NCBI GenBank assembly: GCA_016880225.1
Contig: JAEHDT010000072.1
Location: forward strand, 1-12,157
Direction: 5' to 3'
Source: Gemmatimonadota bacterium
Lineage (GTDB): Bacteria; Gemmatimonadota; Gemmatimonadetes; Gemmatimonadales; GWC2-71-9
DNA: 12,157 nt
Made by a program: the position numbers and the translations under genes. The stretch's first letter is position 1. Each line of letters opens with the position of its first letter. Shown here piece after piece: positions 1 through 6,990 of this stretch. The notes beneath the pieces were generated by a model. It was not told the origin of the DNA, searched no databases, and saw nothing but the letters and a program-made list of their open reading frames with translations.

Positions 1-120
1 CTCGACTCGGTACCGGGGGCCGGGCACTTCATCTATGAGGAGCAGCCCGAGGCGGTCCTCGCCGCGGTGGCGCGAGTCGAGGCCAGCGTGACTGCGAGGC
101 ACGCCGCCGGGTCACAATGA
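1..120 (+). CDS. Alpha/beta-hydrolase-like protein, C-terminal fragment
   Basis: This is the 3' end of a gene that begins before the window; 39 codons and a TGA stop are visible. The fragment starts LDSVPGAGHFIYEEQPEAV. The pattern small-Gly-His-Phe followed by a few residues and Glu-x-Pro-Glu is the usual C-terminal signature of alpha/beta-hydrolase-fold enzymes, in which this His belongs to the Ser-Asp-His triad and the Pro-Glu segment opens the last helix. The nucleophile and acid residues lie outside the window, so the substrate cannot be named. The stop lies 24 bp upstream of the glycosyltransferase start on the same strand, so the two are probably co-transcribed. The call rests on one motif; another family with a similar tail is possible. 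Confidence 0.55.
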   Translation, partial: LDSVPGAGHFIYEEQPEAVLAAVARVEASVTARHAAGSQ

Positions 121-144
121 CGGAATCCACCCGATAGGTTCGCG

Positions 145-1338
145 ATGCGCGTCGCGCTGGTTGCCGAAGACTACTATCCCCAGCTCGGGGGCGTCCCCGA
201 GCACGTGCACAACCTCGCGCTCCAGCTCAATCGCTGGGGTCACCCCACGACCGTCGTCACCTCGCACATGGGTCCGTACGCCGACGCCGAATTCGTACAG
301 CGCGTCGGGACGAGCCGGGTGATCTATGCGAACGGCGGCGTGTCGCGCGTCACGACCGGGTGGCGGCTGGTGCGCCGGCTCGCGGCGCTGTTCCGGGCCG
401 GGCGCTACGACATCGTGCACGTGCACGGCGGGCTCGCTCCGACCCTGGGCCTCGCGGCGCCGTTCGCCGCGTGGCAAGCCGGGATCCCGGTGGTGGCCAC
501 GTTCCATTCGTGGTTCGCGCGCTCGATCGGCTGTCGCGTGTTCCGGCGCCCGCTCCAGCGGATCCTCGACCGGCACGCTGCCACGATCGCGGTGAGCGAG
601 CCGGTCGTGGAGGCGAACTCGCGCTACTTCGACGCCGTGTGGGACATCATCCCGAACGGGGTGGACACAAGCTTCTTCCGGCCCAACGGCCGCCTGCCGA
701 CGGACGCCCTCACGGATCACCCCCGGCTGCTCTTCCTGGGCCGCATCGAGCCGCGCAACGGGCTCGGCACCCTGCTCGACGCGATGCCGCGCATCCTGGC
801 GCGCTATCCCAAGGCCGTGCTGACCGTGGCGGGAGACGGACCGTGGCGCCACTACTACGAGCGCCGCGCCCGCCCGCTCGGCACGAGCGTGCGGTTCGCG
901 GGCCAGGTGTTCGCGGACCGTCCGGCGTACTACGGCTCGGCCGACCTCTATCTCTGCCCCACGACCATCGCCTCGTTCGGCGTGACGCTGCTCGAGGCGA
1001 TGGCGTGCGGCACGCCGATGATCGTCTCGGACAACGCCGGCTTCCGGTCGGTGATCGACGGCGGCGCGGAGGCCGAGCTGGTCCCGAAGGACGATCCTGT
1101 GATGTGGGCGGACACGACGCTCGCGCTCCTGGCCGATCCGGAGCGGCGCGCCGCGATGGGGCAGGCCGGCCGCGCCAAGGCGGCGGGCTTCGCCTGGCCG
1201 AATGTCGCGCGGGCCGAGCTCGCCGTCTACGAGCGTGTGCTGGAGGGGAACACCAGGGCGGCCGCGAGGCCCGCGACCGAGCCGCGGTACGTACGCGAGC
1301 CCATGAAGACGTCGGTGATCGCTTCGACCAGCCGCTGA
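145..1338 (+). CDS. Family 4 glycosyltransferase (GT-B fold)
   Basis: The 397-residue product is a complete retaining GT-B glycosyltransferase of family GT4, expected to move a sugar from a nucleotide donor to a lipid or glycan acceptor at the cytoplasmic face of the membrane. The N-terminal acceptor half opens with MRVALVAEDYYPQLGGVPEH, carrying the Gly-Gly loop (15-16) and the following His20. Further landmarks are VHVHG (91-95), FHSW (120-123), IPNGVD (169-174), the donor-site LGRIEPRNG (198-206), AGDGPW (229-234) and SFGVTLLEAMACGTP (277-291). Arg200 and Glu284 are at the expected donor-site positions. The Lys usually found in the EPRKG motif is Asn205, and the first Glu of the EX7E motif is Ala276. 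The ATG has only a weak AGG at 136-138. The GT4 core ends near residue 366; the last roughly 30 residues are low complexity and are encoded opposite the reductase gene. Acceptor and sugar are unknown; a PimA-like mannosyltransferase is one possibility. Confidence 0.88.
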   Translation: MRVALVAEDYYPQLGGVPEHVHNLALQLNRWGHPTTVVTSHMGPYADAEFVQRVGTSRVIYANGGVSRVTTGWRLVRRLAALFRAGRYDIVHVHGGLAPTLGLAAPFAAWQAGIPVVATFHSWFARSIGCRVFRRPLQRILDRHAATIAVSEPVVEANSRYFDAVWDIIPNGVDTSFFRPNGRLPTDALTDHPRLLFLGRIEPRNGLGTLLDAMPRILARYPKAVLTVAGDGPWRHYYERRARPLGTSVRFAGQVFADRPAYYGSADLYLCPTTIASFGVTLLEAMACGTPMIVSDNAGFRSVIDGGAEAELVPKDDPVMWADTTLALLADPERRAAMGQAGRAKAAGFAWPNVARAELAVYERVLEGNTRAAARPATEPRYVREPMKTSVIASTSR

Positions 1339-2378
1339 CCCACGCGCCGGAACACCCACGTCCGGACGCGCGGGTGGTCGTACAGCAGGCGCGCGAGCGC
1401 GCGTGCCACGCGCAGCTCGGCGAGCAACGGGCGCAGGGCCGCGTGGTACCGGGCGCGGACGCGCTCTGGGTCGAGCCCGGCCGCCTCGGCGGCGATGATC
1501 GCCTCGGCGGCGAGCACGCCGCTTTGCGCCGCCAGACTGATCCCCTCCGCCGTCACCGGGTCCGCCAGCCCCGCCGCGTCGCCGACGAGCAGCACCCGCT
1601 CACGCGCGAGCGGCCCGCGGCGCGGCCGGATGGGAATCACGTAGCCGTGGCGCTCGAGCGAGCGCGGCTCGAGCCCGATCACCCGCATGTACTCGGCGAG
1701 CGAGCGGTGCAGGTCGACCGCGCCGCGGCGCGTCGTCAGCACGCCGACCGAGAGGTGCGCGTCTTTCGGGAACACCCAGCCGTACCCGTAGGGAACGACC
1801 CCCACGTCGAACCGCGCCACGCGCGTGAACTGCTCGAAGGTCGCGTCGTCCGCCTTCACTTCGTATTCGAGCGCGGGGATCAGGCGGCGCCCGTCGCCCC
1901 ACCCCGCTAGCCGCGCGACGCTGCCGGTCGCGCCGTCGGCCGCGATGAGGAAGCGCGCGGCGATGGGGCCGCCGTCCGTCTCGAGCCGGACGTGGTCGGG
2001 CTCGTGGGTCACGCCCGTCGCGCGGCAGGGCGCGCGCAGCTCGGCGCCCGCGGCCGCGGCGGCCATCGCCAGGGCGTGGTCCAGCCGGTCGCGCATCGTC
2101 ATCGCCACGATGGGCGGTTCGGGGGGCTCGCGTTCGGCGCGATAATGCTGGTCCGCGTCGAGCAGGTGGAGCTCGGCCCGGGAGCAGCTCCGCTCGATCA
2201 GCGGGTCCACGCCGGGCGGCAAGAGAGCGCGCGCGCGGGCGACGAGGCCGCCGCCGCACGTCTTGTAGCGGGGGAGGGTCTCCTTTTCGACCAGCGCCAC
2301 CCTCAGGCCGCGGCGCGCGAGGGTGAGCGCGGCGGTCGCTCCGGCGGGGCCGGTCCCGACGACGGCGACGTCGAACAT
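1227..2378 (-). CDS. Geranylgeranyl reductase family FAD-dependent oxidoreductase
   Basis: The 383-residue product is a flavoprotein of the geranylgeranyl reductase family (ChlP/BchP, archaeal lipid reductases and menaquinone-chain reductases), which saturates double bonds of isoprenoid chains. Visible motifs are the FAD dinucleotide fold MFDVAVVGTGPAG (Gly8, Gly10, Gly13) with Glu31 closing the strand, the family signature YKTCGGG (38-44), AADGA (146-150), YGWVFPK (199-205) and the second FAD motif GDAAGLADP (266-274). Length is normal for the family. The start was chosen because MFDVAVVG is the canonical N-terminus and reading upstream only adds a random-looking stretch antisense to susC. 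No Shine-Dalgarno sequence precedes the ATG on this strand. The last 37 residues overlap the 3' end of the glycosyltransferase. With no pigment genes in view, a quinone or membrane-lipid side chain is a likelier substrate than chlorophyll; this is inference. Confidence 0.88.
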   Translation of the reverse strand: MFDVAVVGTGPAGATAALTLARRGLRVALVEKETLPRYKTCGGGLVARARALLPPGVDPLIERSCSRAELHLLDADQHYRAEREPPEPPIVAMTMRDRLDHALAMAAAAAGAELRAPCRATGVTHEPDHVRLETDGGPIAARFLIAADGATGSVARLAGWGDGRRLIPALEYEVKADDATFEQFTRVARFDVGVVPYGYGWVFPKDAHLSVGVLTTRRGAVDLHRSLAEYMRVIGLEPRSLERHGYVIPIRPRRGPLARERVLLVGDAAGLADPVTAEGISLAAQSGVLAAEAIIAAEAAGLDPERVRARYHAALRPLLAELRVARALARLLYDHPRVRTWVFRRVGQRLVEAITDVFMGSRTYRGSVAGLAAALVFPSSTRS

Positions 2379-2522
2379 GACGAGGAGTAAGGTATGGCCG
2401 GCTTCCTCGTTGGCGCCAAGCCATTTCCGGCCTCCTTGCGGACCTCCGGAATCGCGCGCAACGTAGCGGGCATTGTTCCGTGCGGCACAGCCGCTACCAC
2501 TGTGCACCAGTCGGGAGGAACC
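2379..2522. promoter_or_regulatory. Divergent intergenic region between reductase and susC1
   Basis: These 144 bp separate two divergently transcribed genes and must carry initiation signals for both unless transcription starts further away. I see no convincing -35/-10 pair in either direction. On the minus strand a TACCTT sits about 10 nt before the reductase ATG, which could serve a nearly leaderless message, but it has no good -35. On the plus strand two short, mutually exclusive hairpins fall at 2482-2494 and 2485-2505, just before the susC1 ribosome binding site. Confidence 0.4.
2513..2518 (+). promoter_or_regulatory. Ribosome binding site of susC1 (decides GTG start)
   Basis: GGGAGG stands four bases before GTG at 2523. 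The same GGGAGG, the same four-base gap and the same GTG-GTA opening occur before the second susC, which supports this start over the in-frame ATG at 2394. Confidence 0.7.
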
Positions 2523-5480
2523 GTGGTACAGCGCATCTCGCTTGTCTCGCTCGCGCTCAGTCTCGCCGTCGGCGTCGGCGCCGCCGCGGGCCAGCAGCGC
2601 CCCATTACCGGGAAAGTCGTCAGCGCCGCCACAACGGAGCCGATCGCGGGGGCGACGGTGTCGGTGGTCGGCACGCCGATCGCCGCCATCACGAACGACC
2701 GCGGGGAGTTCTCGCTGTCGGCGCCCGAGGGCCCGGCCACAATCTTGGTCCGCAGCGTGGGCTATCGCAGCGCACGGGTGTCCGTCGCAGGCGACGCCAC
2801 AACCGCGACGGTGAGCCTCGAGCAAGACGTATTCAACCTCGAGGCGGTGGTGATCACCGGCCAGGCCACGGCGGTGCAGCAACGCAACCTGGCGAATGCC
2901 GTGACGACCGTGAGCGCCGAGGAGCTGAACCGGGCACCGGCGCAGACGCTCGAGAGTGCGCTGCAAGGTAAGGTCCCCGGTGCGCTGGTGCAGCTGAACT
3001 CGGGAGCCCCCGGCGGCGGAGGTCAGATCACCTTCCGCGGAGTCACCACGATCAACGCGGGCGTGGATCCGGTGATCGTCGTGGACGGCCTGGTCATCGC
3101 GAACGACGCGATCGCGAGCAACATGAACGCGATTACCGCGGCGGCGGCGGGCGGTAACTCTTCGACTCAGGACAATGCGGTGAACCGCATCGCCGACCTG
3201 AATCCCAACGACATCCAGAGCACGCAGTTCCTGAAGGGTGCCTCCGCCGCCGCGATTTACGGCGCGCAGGCCGCGAACGGCGTGATCATCATCACGACGC
3301 GGCGCGGCCACCCCGGTGCGCCCCGCTTCACCGCGACGCAGCGCTTCGGCACGTTCTCCCTCGCGAACAAGATGGGCTTGCGCAAGTTCGCCGACACGAC
3401 CGAAGCGTTCGGTGTCTGGGCCCCTCAGGTCCCCCGGGACACGGCGACGCGCACCCTGATCCGAGGCTACTGCAACTTGACCGGCGGCAAGTGCCCCTTC
3501 TTCGACAACGAGCAGAATTTGTACGGGGAGCATCAACTGGCGGCGGAGACGGACCTCAGCGTGACCGGCGGGAACGACCAGACGACCTACTACCTGTCGG
3601 GCCTCGTGAAGAAGGACGGGGGAATCGCGCCGAGAACCGGCTATCAGAAGCAATCAATCCGCGCGAACCTGGATCAGGTCCTCGGGACCCGGTTCAAGGT
3701 GAGCGTCAACCTCAACGCGATTCACGACATCTCGAACCGCGGGATCTCGAACAACGACAATACGGGGACGAGCACTTACCTCGTCTATCCCACCACGCCG
3801 AGTTTCGTCGATCTGCGGCCGTCGAACGGCGTGTACCCGCTCAACCCGTTCGCGCCCTCGAACCCGCTGCAGACGTTCGCGGAGCTCAAGAACGCGGAAG
3901 ACGTGTGGCGCATCCTGGGCACGTCCACCGCGAAGATGGACGCGGTGACGACGCCCACGCAGCACCTTGTGTTCAGCCTCACCGGCGGCCTCGACTTCTT
4001 CAGCCAGCGGAACGACGTCCTGTCGCCGGCGAACCTGCAGTACGAGCCGTTCGACGGGCAACCCGGCACCGTCGTGCTGGGGAAGGCGACCGATCTGCGG
4101 CTCAACCTCGTTGGGAGCGTGGTGCACACCTACACGCCGGCCTCGAACGCATTTCAAGCGACCACCTCGGCGGGCTTCCAATACGAGAACCGTGATCTCA
4201 ACCTCACCAACTTGGTGGGGCGCACCATTGCGCTCGGTCTGCAAGACGTCAGCCAAGCCACCAGCCTCACGTCGTCCCAGTCACTGCAACCGGTGAAGAA
4301 CGTGGGGATCTACGGTCAGGAAGAGGTGTTGCTGGTGAACCAGCGCTTGCTGTTGACGGCCGGGATCCGCGCCGACCGCTCGAGCGTGAACGGCGATCCA
4401 CGGAAGTATTACTTCTTCCCGAAAGCGGCCGCCTCGTACCGGTTCGTGCAACCGATGGGCGGTATCGATGAGTTCAAGTTGCGCGCCGCCTGGGGCCAGA
4501 CCGGCAACCCGCCGCTGTTCGGTGCCCGCTACGTGGTCGACAGCACCCAGGTGGTCGGGGGCCAGTTCGGACAGTTCCCGGCTTTGCAGCTCGGCGATCC
4601 GAACATCAAGCCCGAGCGCAACACGGAGATTGAAGGCGGTTTCGACGCGACGTTCGGTAAGGAGTTCGCGACACTGGGCGTGACGTACTACCGAAAGACC
4701 GTGACCGACCTGCTGCTCGTGCAGTCCCTCGCGCCGTCCACGGGCTATGCCACCCGCGTGTTCAACGCCCCCGGAGCGCAGCTGAGCAACTGGGGCGTCG
4801 AAGTTGCGGCCGCCGTGTCGCCGGTGAGGACGGCCGACGTGAACTGGATCATTCGAGGGACCTTCGACCTGAACCGCAGCAACATCGACAGCTTGCCCGT
4901 GCCGGCCTTCAACACCGGCGGATTCGGCACCTCGCTCGGCGCCTACCGCATCGAGCAGGGGAAGTCGGCCACGCAGATCGTCGGCTCCGAGGGCCATGTC
5001 GGCGACGCCAACCCGGACTTCCGGGCGGGGTTGTCGAGTGACTTGACCTTCAAGCGGTTCAGCCTCGGCTTCACGTGGGAGTGGAAGCACGGTGGCGACA
5101 TCATCAACCTGACGCAGCTGTTGTTCGACGCGTTCGGGAACTCCGTCGACCAGGTCTCCGCCGGGGACACGCGGATCAGCACGTGGGCTGGCGGCTGCGG
5201 CGGAACGGGGTGCACCAAGGTGTACGTGCAGGACGGCTCGTACCTGAAGCTGCGTGAGCTGAGTGTCGGCTACGACCTGCCGCCGAGCGTCCCGCAGCAC
5301 TTCGGCATGCGGACCGCGCGCATTTCCTTCAGTGGCCGCAACCTGCTGCGGTTCACGCCGTACAAGGGGCTTGACCCCGAGGTGTCGAACTTCGGCAACC
5401 AGGCGATCGCGCGGAACATCGACGTGGCGCCGTTCCCGCCGAGTCGCAGCTTCTTCTTCTCGATCGACGTGGGGTTCTGA
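2523..5480 (+). CDS. SusC/RagA-family TonB-linked outer-membrane transporter (pair 1)
   Basis: The 985-residue product is a SusC-type TonB-dependent channel of the outer membrane, which imports oligosaccharides, peptides or other large nutrients together with its SusD lipoprotein. From the GTG start, residues 1-23 form a signal peptide, 27-100 a carboxypeptidase-regulatory-like beta-sandwich (ITGKVVSAATTEPIAGATV), and about 104-262 the plug domain, with NLEAVVITG (105-113), ALQGKVPGA (146-154), FRGV (171-174), VIVVDG (184-189) and the plug end IYGAQAANGVIIITTRRG (245-262). The rest is the beta barrel, ending in SRSFFFSIDVGF with a terminal Phe. There is no STN domain, so no FecA-type sigma signalling is expected. 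An upstream in-frame ATG at 2394 has a GAGGAG six bases before it, but would place 43 non-signal residues before the signal peptide. Cys317/Cys324 and Cys892/Cys897 may form loop disulfides. Two bases separate this gene from susD1. The substrate cannot be read from sequence. Confidence 0.93.
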   Translation: MVQRISLVSLALSLAVGVGAAAGQQRPITGKVVSAATTEPIAGATVSVVGTPIAAITNDRGEFSLSAPEGPATILVRSVGYRSARVSVAGDATTATVSLEQDVFNLEAVVITGQATAVQQRNLANAVTTVSAEELNRAPAQTLESALQGKVPGALVQLNSGAPGGGGQITFRGVTTINAGVDPVIVVDGLVIANDAIASNMNAITAAAAGGNSSTQDNAVNRIADLNPNDIQSTQFLKGASAAAIYGAQAANGVIIITTRRGHPGAPRFTATQRFGTFSLANKMGLRKFADTTEAFGVWAPQVPRDTATRTLIRGYCNLTGGKCPFFDNEQNLYGEHQLAAETDLSVTGGNDQTTYYLSGLVKKDGGIAPRTGYQKQSIRANLDQVLGTRFKVSVNLNAIHDISNRGISNNDNTGTSTYLVYPTTPSFVDLRPSNGVYPLNPFAPSNPLQTFAELKNAEDVWRILGTSTAKMDAVTTPTQHLVFSLTGGLDFFSQRNDVLSPANLQYEPFDGQPGTVVLGKATDLRLNLVGSVVHTYTPASNAFQATTSAGFQYENRDLNLTNLVGRTIALGLQDVSQATSLTSSQSLQPVKNVGIYGQEEVLLVNQRLLLTAGIRADRSSVNGDPRKYYFFPKAAASYRFVQPMGGIDEFKLRAAWGQTGNPPLFGARYVVDSTQVVGGQFGQFPALQLGDPNIKPERNTEIEGGFDATFGKEFATLGVTYYRKTVTDLLLVQSLAPSTGYATRVFNAPGAQLSNWGVEVAAAVSPVRTADVNWIIRGTFDLNRSNIDSLPVPAFNTGGFGTSLGAYRIEQGKSATQIVGSEGHVGDANPDFRAGLSSDLTFKRFSLGFTWEWKHGGDIINLTQLLFDAFGNSVDQVSAGDTRISTWAGGCGGTGCTKVYVQDGSYLKLRELSVGYDLPPSVPQHFGMRTARISFSGRNLLRFTPYKGLDPEVSNFGNQAIARNIDVAPFPPSRSFFFSIDVGF

Positions 5481-5482
5481 CC

Positions 5483-6919
5483 ATGCGCACCCATAACACC
5501 CGGGCACTCGTCGCCCTGACTGTGGCCGGCGCCCTTGCGGCCTGCAACTTCGAAATCACGAGCCCCAACAGCCCGCCGTCCATCGGCCCGAATGCGACGC
5601 GTGCGCAAGTGGACGCGGCGGCGATCGGCCTCCTCGCGGCGCTGCGCGTCGACCAGAACAACTGGGTGCTCAAGGCCGCCGTCATGGGACGCGAGGGATA
5701 CCGGCTCGATACCGCCGATCCTCGGTTCACCACCGAGCTGTTGGCGGGCCCGCTGGACGCGAGCAATAACGCGTTCGGGGGGGGCCAGTGGCAACCCGAG
5801 TACCGCACCATCGCGGCCGGCTACGCCATCCTCAACGTGATCGGTTCAGCCCAAATCACCGACCCTGAGAAGAACGCCGTGCGCGGTTACGTGCAGACGC
5901 TTCAAGCGTTGTCGCTCCTGACAGTCTTGGACGCGCACACCCAGGATTCGATCCCGATCGACGTGAACCGGGCGATCGATCAGCCGCTCGCACCGTTCGT
6001 TTCGAACGACTCGGCCTACAAGGCCGTGATCGCCATTCTCGACTCGGCGAGGACCAACCTCCAGAACGGCGGCTCGGACTTCCCGTTCGATCCTGGCCCA
6101 GGGTTCGTAGGGTTCAACACACCCTCGGCCTTTCTGAAGTTCAACCGAGCGCTCACCGCCCGGGTACGGGCGTACCAGGCGAGCCTCGGCGCGCTGCCCG
6201 CCCTTGTCCAGACCTCGTACGGGTCGGCGGGCTGGACGGCTTGCGCGGCCTGCTGGGACTCGGTCCTGACGTCGCTCTCCCAGTCGTTCATGAGCACGGG
6301 GGCATCGCTTGACCTCGGCGTGTACCACGAGTTCAGCACGAGCAACCAGGACGTGCCCAACGCTCTGTCGCAGGACCCGGCTTCCGCCATCAACCTGGCT
6401 CACCCCTCCGTCACCGACAGCGCCGAGCTGCAGACGGGCGGCGCGGCTGTGGACAAGCGTGTTCTCGCCAAGGTGACCGCGCGGACCGCGTTCTCACTTG
6501 CGTGCTTGTCATCGGATCTCTCGTGGACTCGGTACCCGACCCCGAATTCGCCGATGCCGATGATCCGGAACGAGGAGCTGATCTTGCTCGACGCGGAGGC
6601 CAACTGGTTCGGCGCCACGGGCAACAAAGCGCAGGCCGTGAGCGACTTGAACTTCATTCGACAGACGTCGGGCGGCCTCAACCCGACCACCGTTACCACC
6701 GGGAGTAGCGACGTGGCGTTCGTCAACGAGCTGTTGAAACAGCGCTTCTACTCGCTGCTTTATGAGGGTGGCCACCGCTGGATCGATATGCGACGCTTCG
6801 GCCGGTTGGGTGACGTCATCATCGATCGGCCGGCGGGGTGCGCGTCTCCCTCCATTCCGCCGGACACGGTGTTCTCTCATCTGCCCATCAACAGCTTCGA
6901 AGTGCAGGCGCGGCAGTAG
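5483..6919 (+). CDS. SusD/RagB-family surface lipoprotein (pair 1)
   Basis: The 478-residue product is a SusD-like nutrient-binding lipoprotein, the lid that captures substrate over its SusC partner. The N-terminus is a short basic region, a hydrophobic stretch and the lipobox L18-A-A-C21, so Cys21 is the predicted lipidated residue, followed by NFEI. Family motifs in the C-terminal half are RNEELILLDAEAN (from 362), LNFIRQTSGG, and EGGHRWIDMRRFGR (428-441), all typical of the SusD TPR-like core. The C-terminus carries LPINSFE, resembling the usual LPIP-x-x-E ending. Length is near the family norm. The ATG begins two bases after the susC1 stop and has only a GGGG eight bases upstream, so translation is probably coupled to susC1. 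A strong intrinsic terminator follows. The ligand is unknown. Confidence 0.92.
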   Translation: MRTHNTRALVALTVAGALAACNFEITSPNSPPSIGPNATRAQVDAAAIGLLAALRVDQNNWVLKAAVMGREGYRLDTADPRFTTELLAGPLDASNNAFGGGQWQPEYRTIAAGYAILNVIGSAQITDPEKNAVRGYVQTLQALSLLTVLDAHTQDSIPIDVNRAIDQPLAPFVSNDSAYKAVIAILDSARTNLQNGGSDFPFDPGPGFVGFNTPSAFLKFNRALTARVRAYQASLGALPALVQTSYGSAGWTACAACWDSVLTSLSQSFMSTGASLDLGVYHEFSTSNQDVPNALSQDPASAINLAHPSVTDSAELQTGGAAVDKRVLAKVTARTAFSLACLSSDLSWTRYPTPNSPMPMIRNEELILLDAEANWFGATGNKAQAVSDLNFIRQTSGGLNPTTVTTGSSDVAFVNELLKQRFYSLLYEGGHRWIDMRRFGRLGDVIIDRPAGCASPSIPPDTVFSHLPINSFEVQARQ

Positions 6920-6941
6920 CCGCACCCGCTCCCACCGTCCG

Positions 6942-6976
6942 ACCGCCGGGCGCGCCCCTCGCGCCCGGCGGTTTTT
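6942..6976 (+). terminator. Rho-independent terminator of the susC1-susD1 operon
   Basis: A perfect 11-bp GC-rich stem, CCGCCGGGCGC (6943-6953) with GCGCCCGGCGG (6961-6971), encloses a seven-base loop and is followed by TTTTT (6972-6976); A6942 can also pair with the first T. It begins 22 bp after the susD1 stop. There is no T-run on the other strand, so it is a canonical terminator only for rightward transcription, although the convergent M20-like gene ends 14 bp further on. Confidence 0.92.
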
Positions 6977-6990
6977 CATGCGTCCAGCGC

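Noticed and set aside
360..1910. Long plus-strand open frame of 516 codons across the glycosyltransferase and reductase genes
   Set aside because: The translation is Arg/Ala/Pro-rich with no motif, as expected of an out-of-frame reading of GC-rich coding DNA.
2474..2500. Possible susC1 promoter TTGTTC-16-TACCAC
   Set aside because: Only three of six matches at each hexamer and a short spacer; indistinguishable from chance.
2394..2522. ATG at 2394 with GAGGAG six bases upstream as the start of susC1, adding 43 residues
   Set aside because: The extra residues are not a signal peptide and would bury the real one. The GTG at 2523 has GGGAGG, opens a clean signal peptide and matches susC2 column by column. 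The upstream ATG remains a minor alternative.
2379..3653. Upstream extension of the reductase reading frame antisense to susC1 (808 codons in total)
   Set aside because: The extension has a biased, family-less composition and covers a well-supported gene on the other strand; the FAD motif starts exactly at the ATG at 2378.
4281..5507. Minus-strand open frame of 408 codons opposite the 3' part of susC1
   Set aside because: Its composition is Arg/Val/Asp/Glu-rich without motifs, and it lies opposite the conserved barrel end of SusC1.
6942..6976. The same hairpin as a bidirectional terminator for the M20-like gene
   Set aside because: On the minus strand the stem is not followed by a run of T, so only rightward termination is supported.
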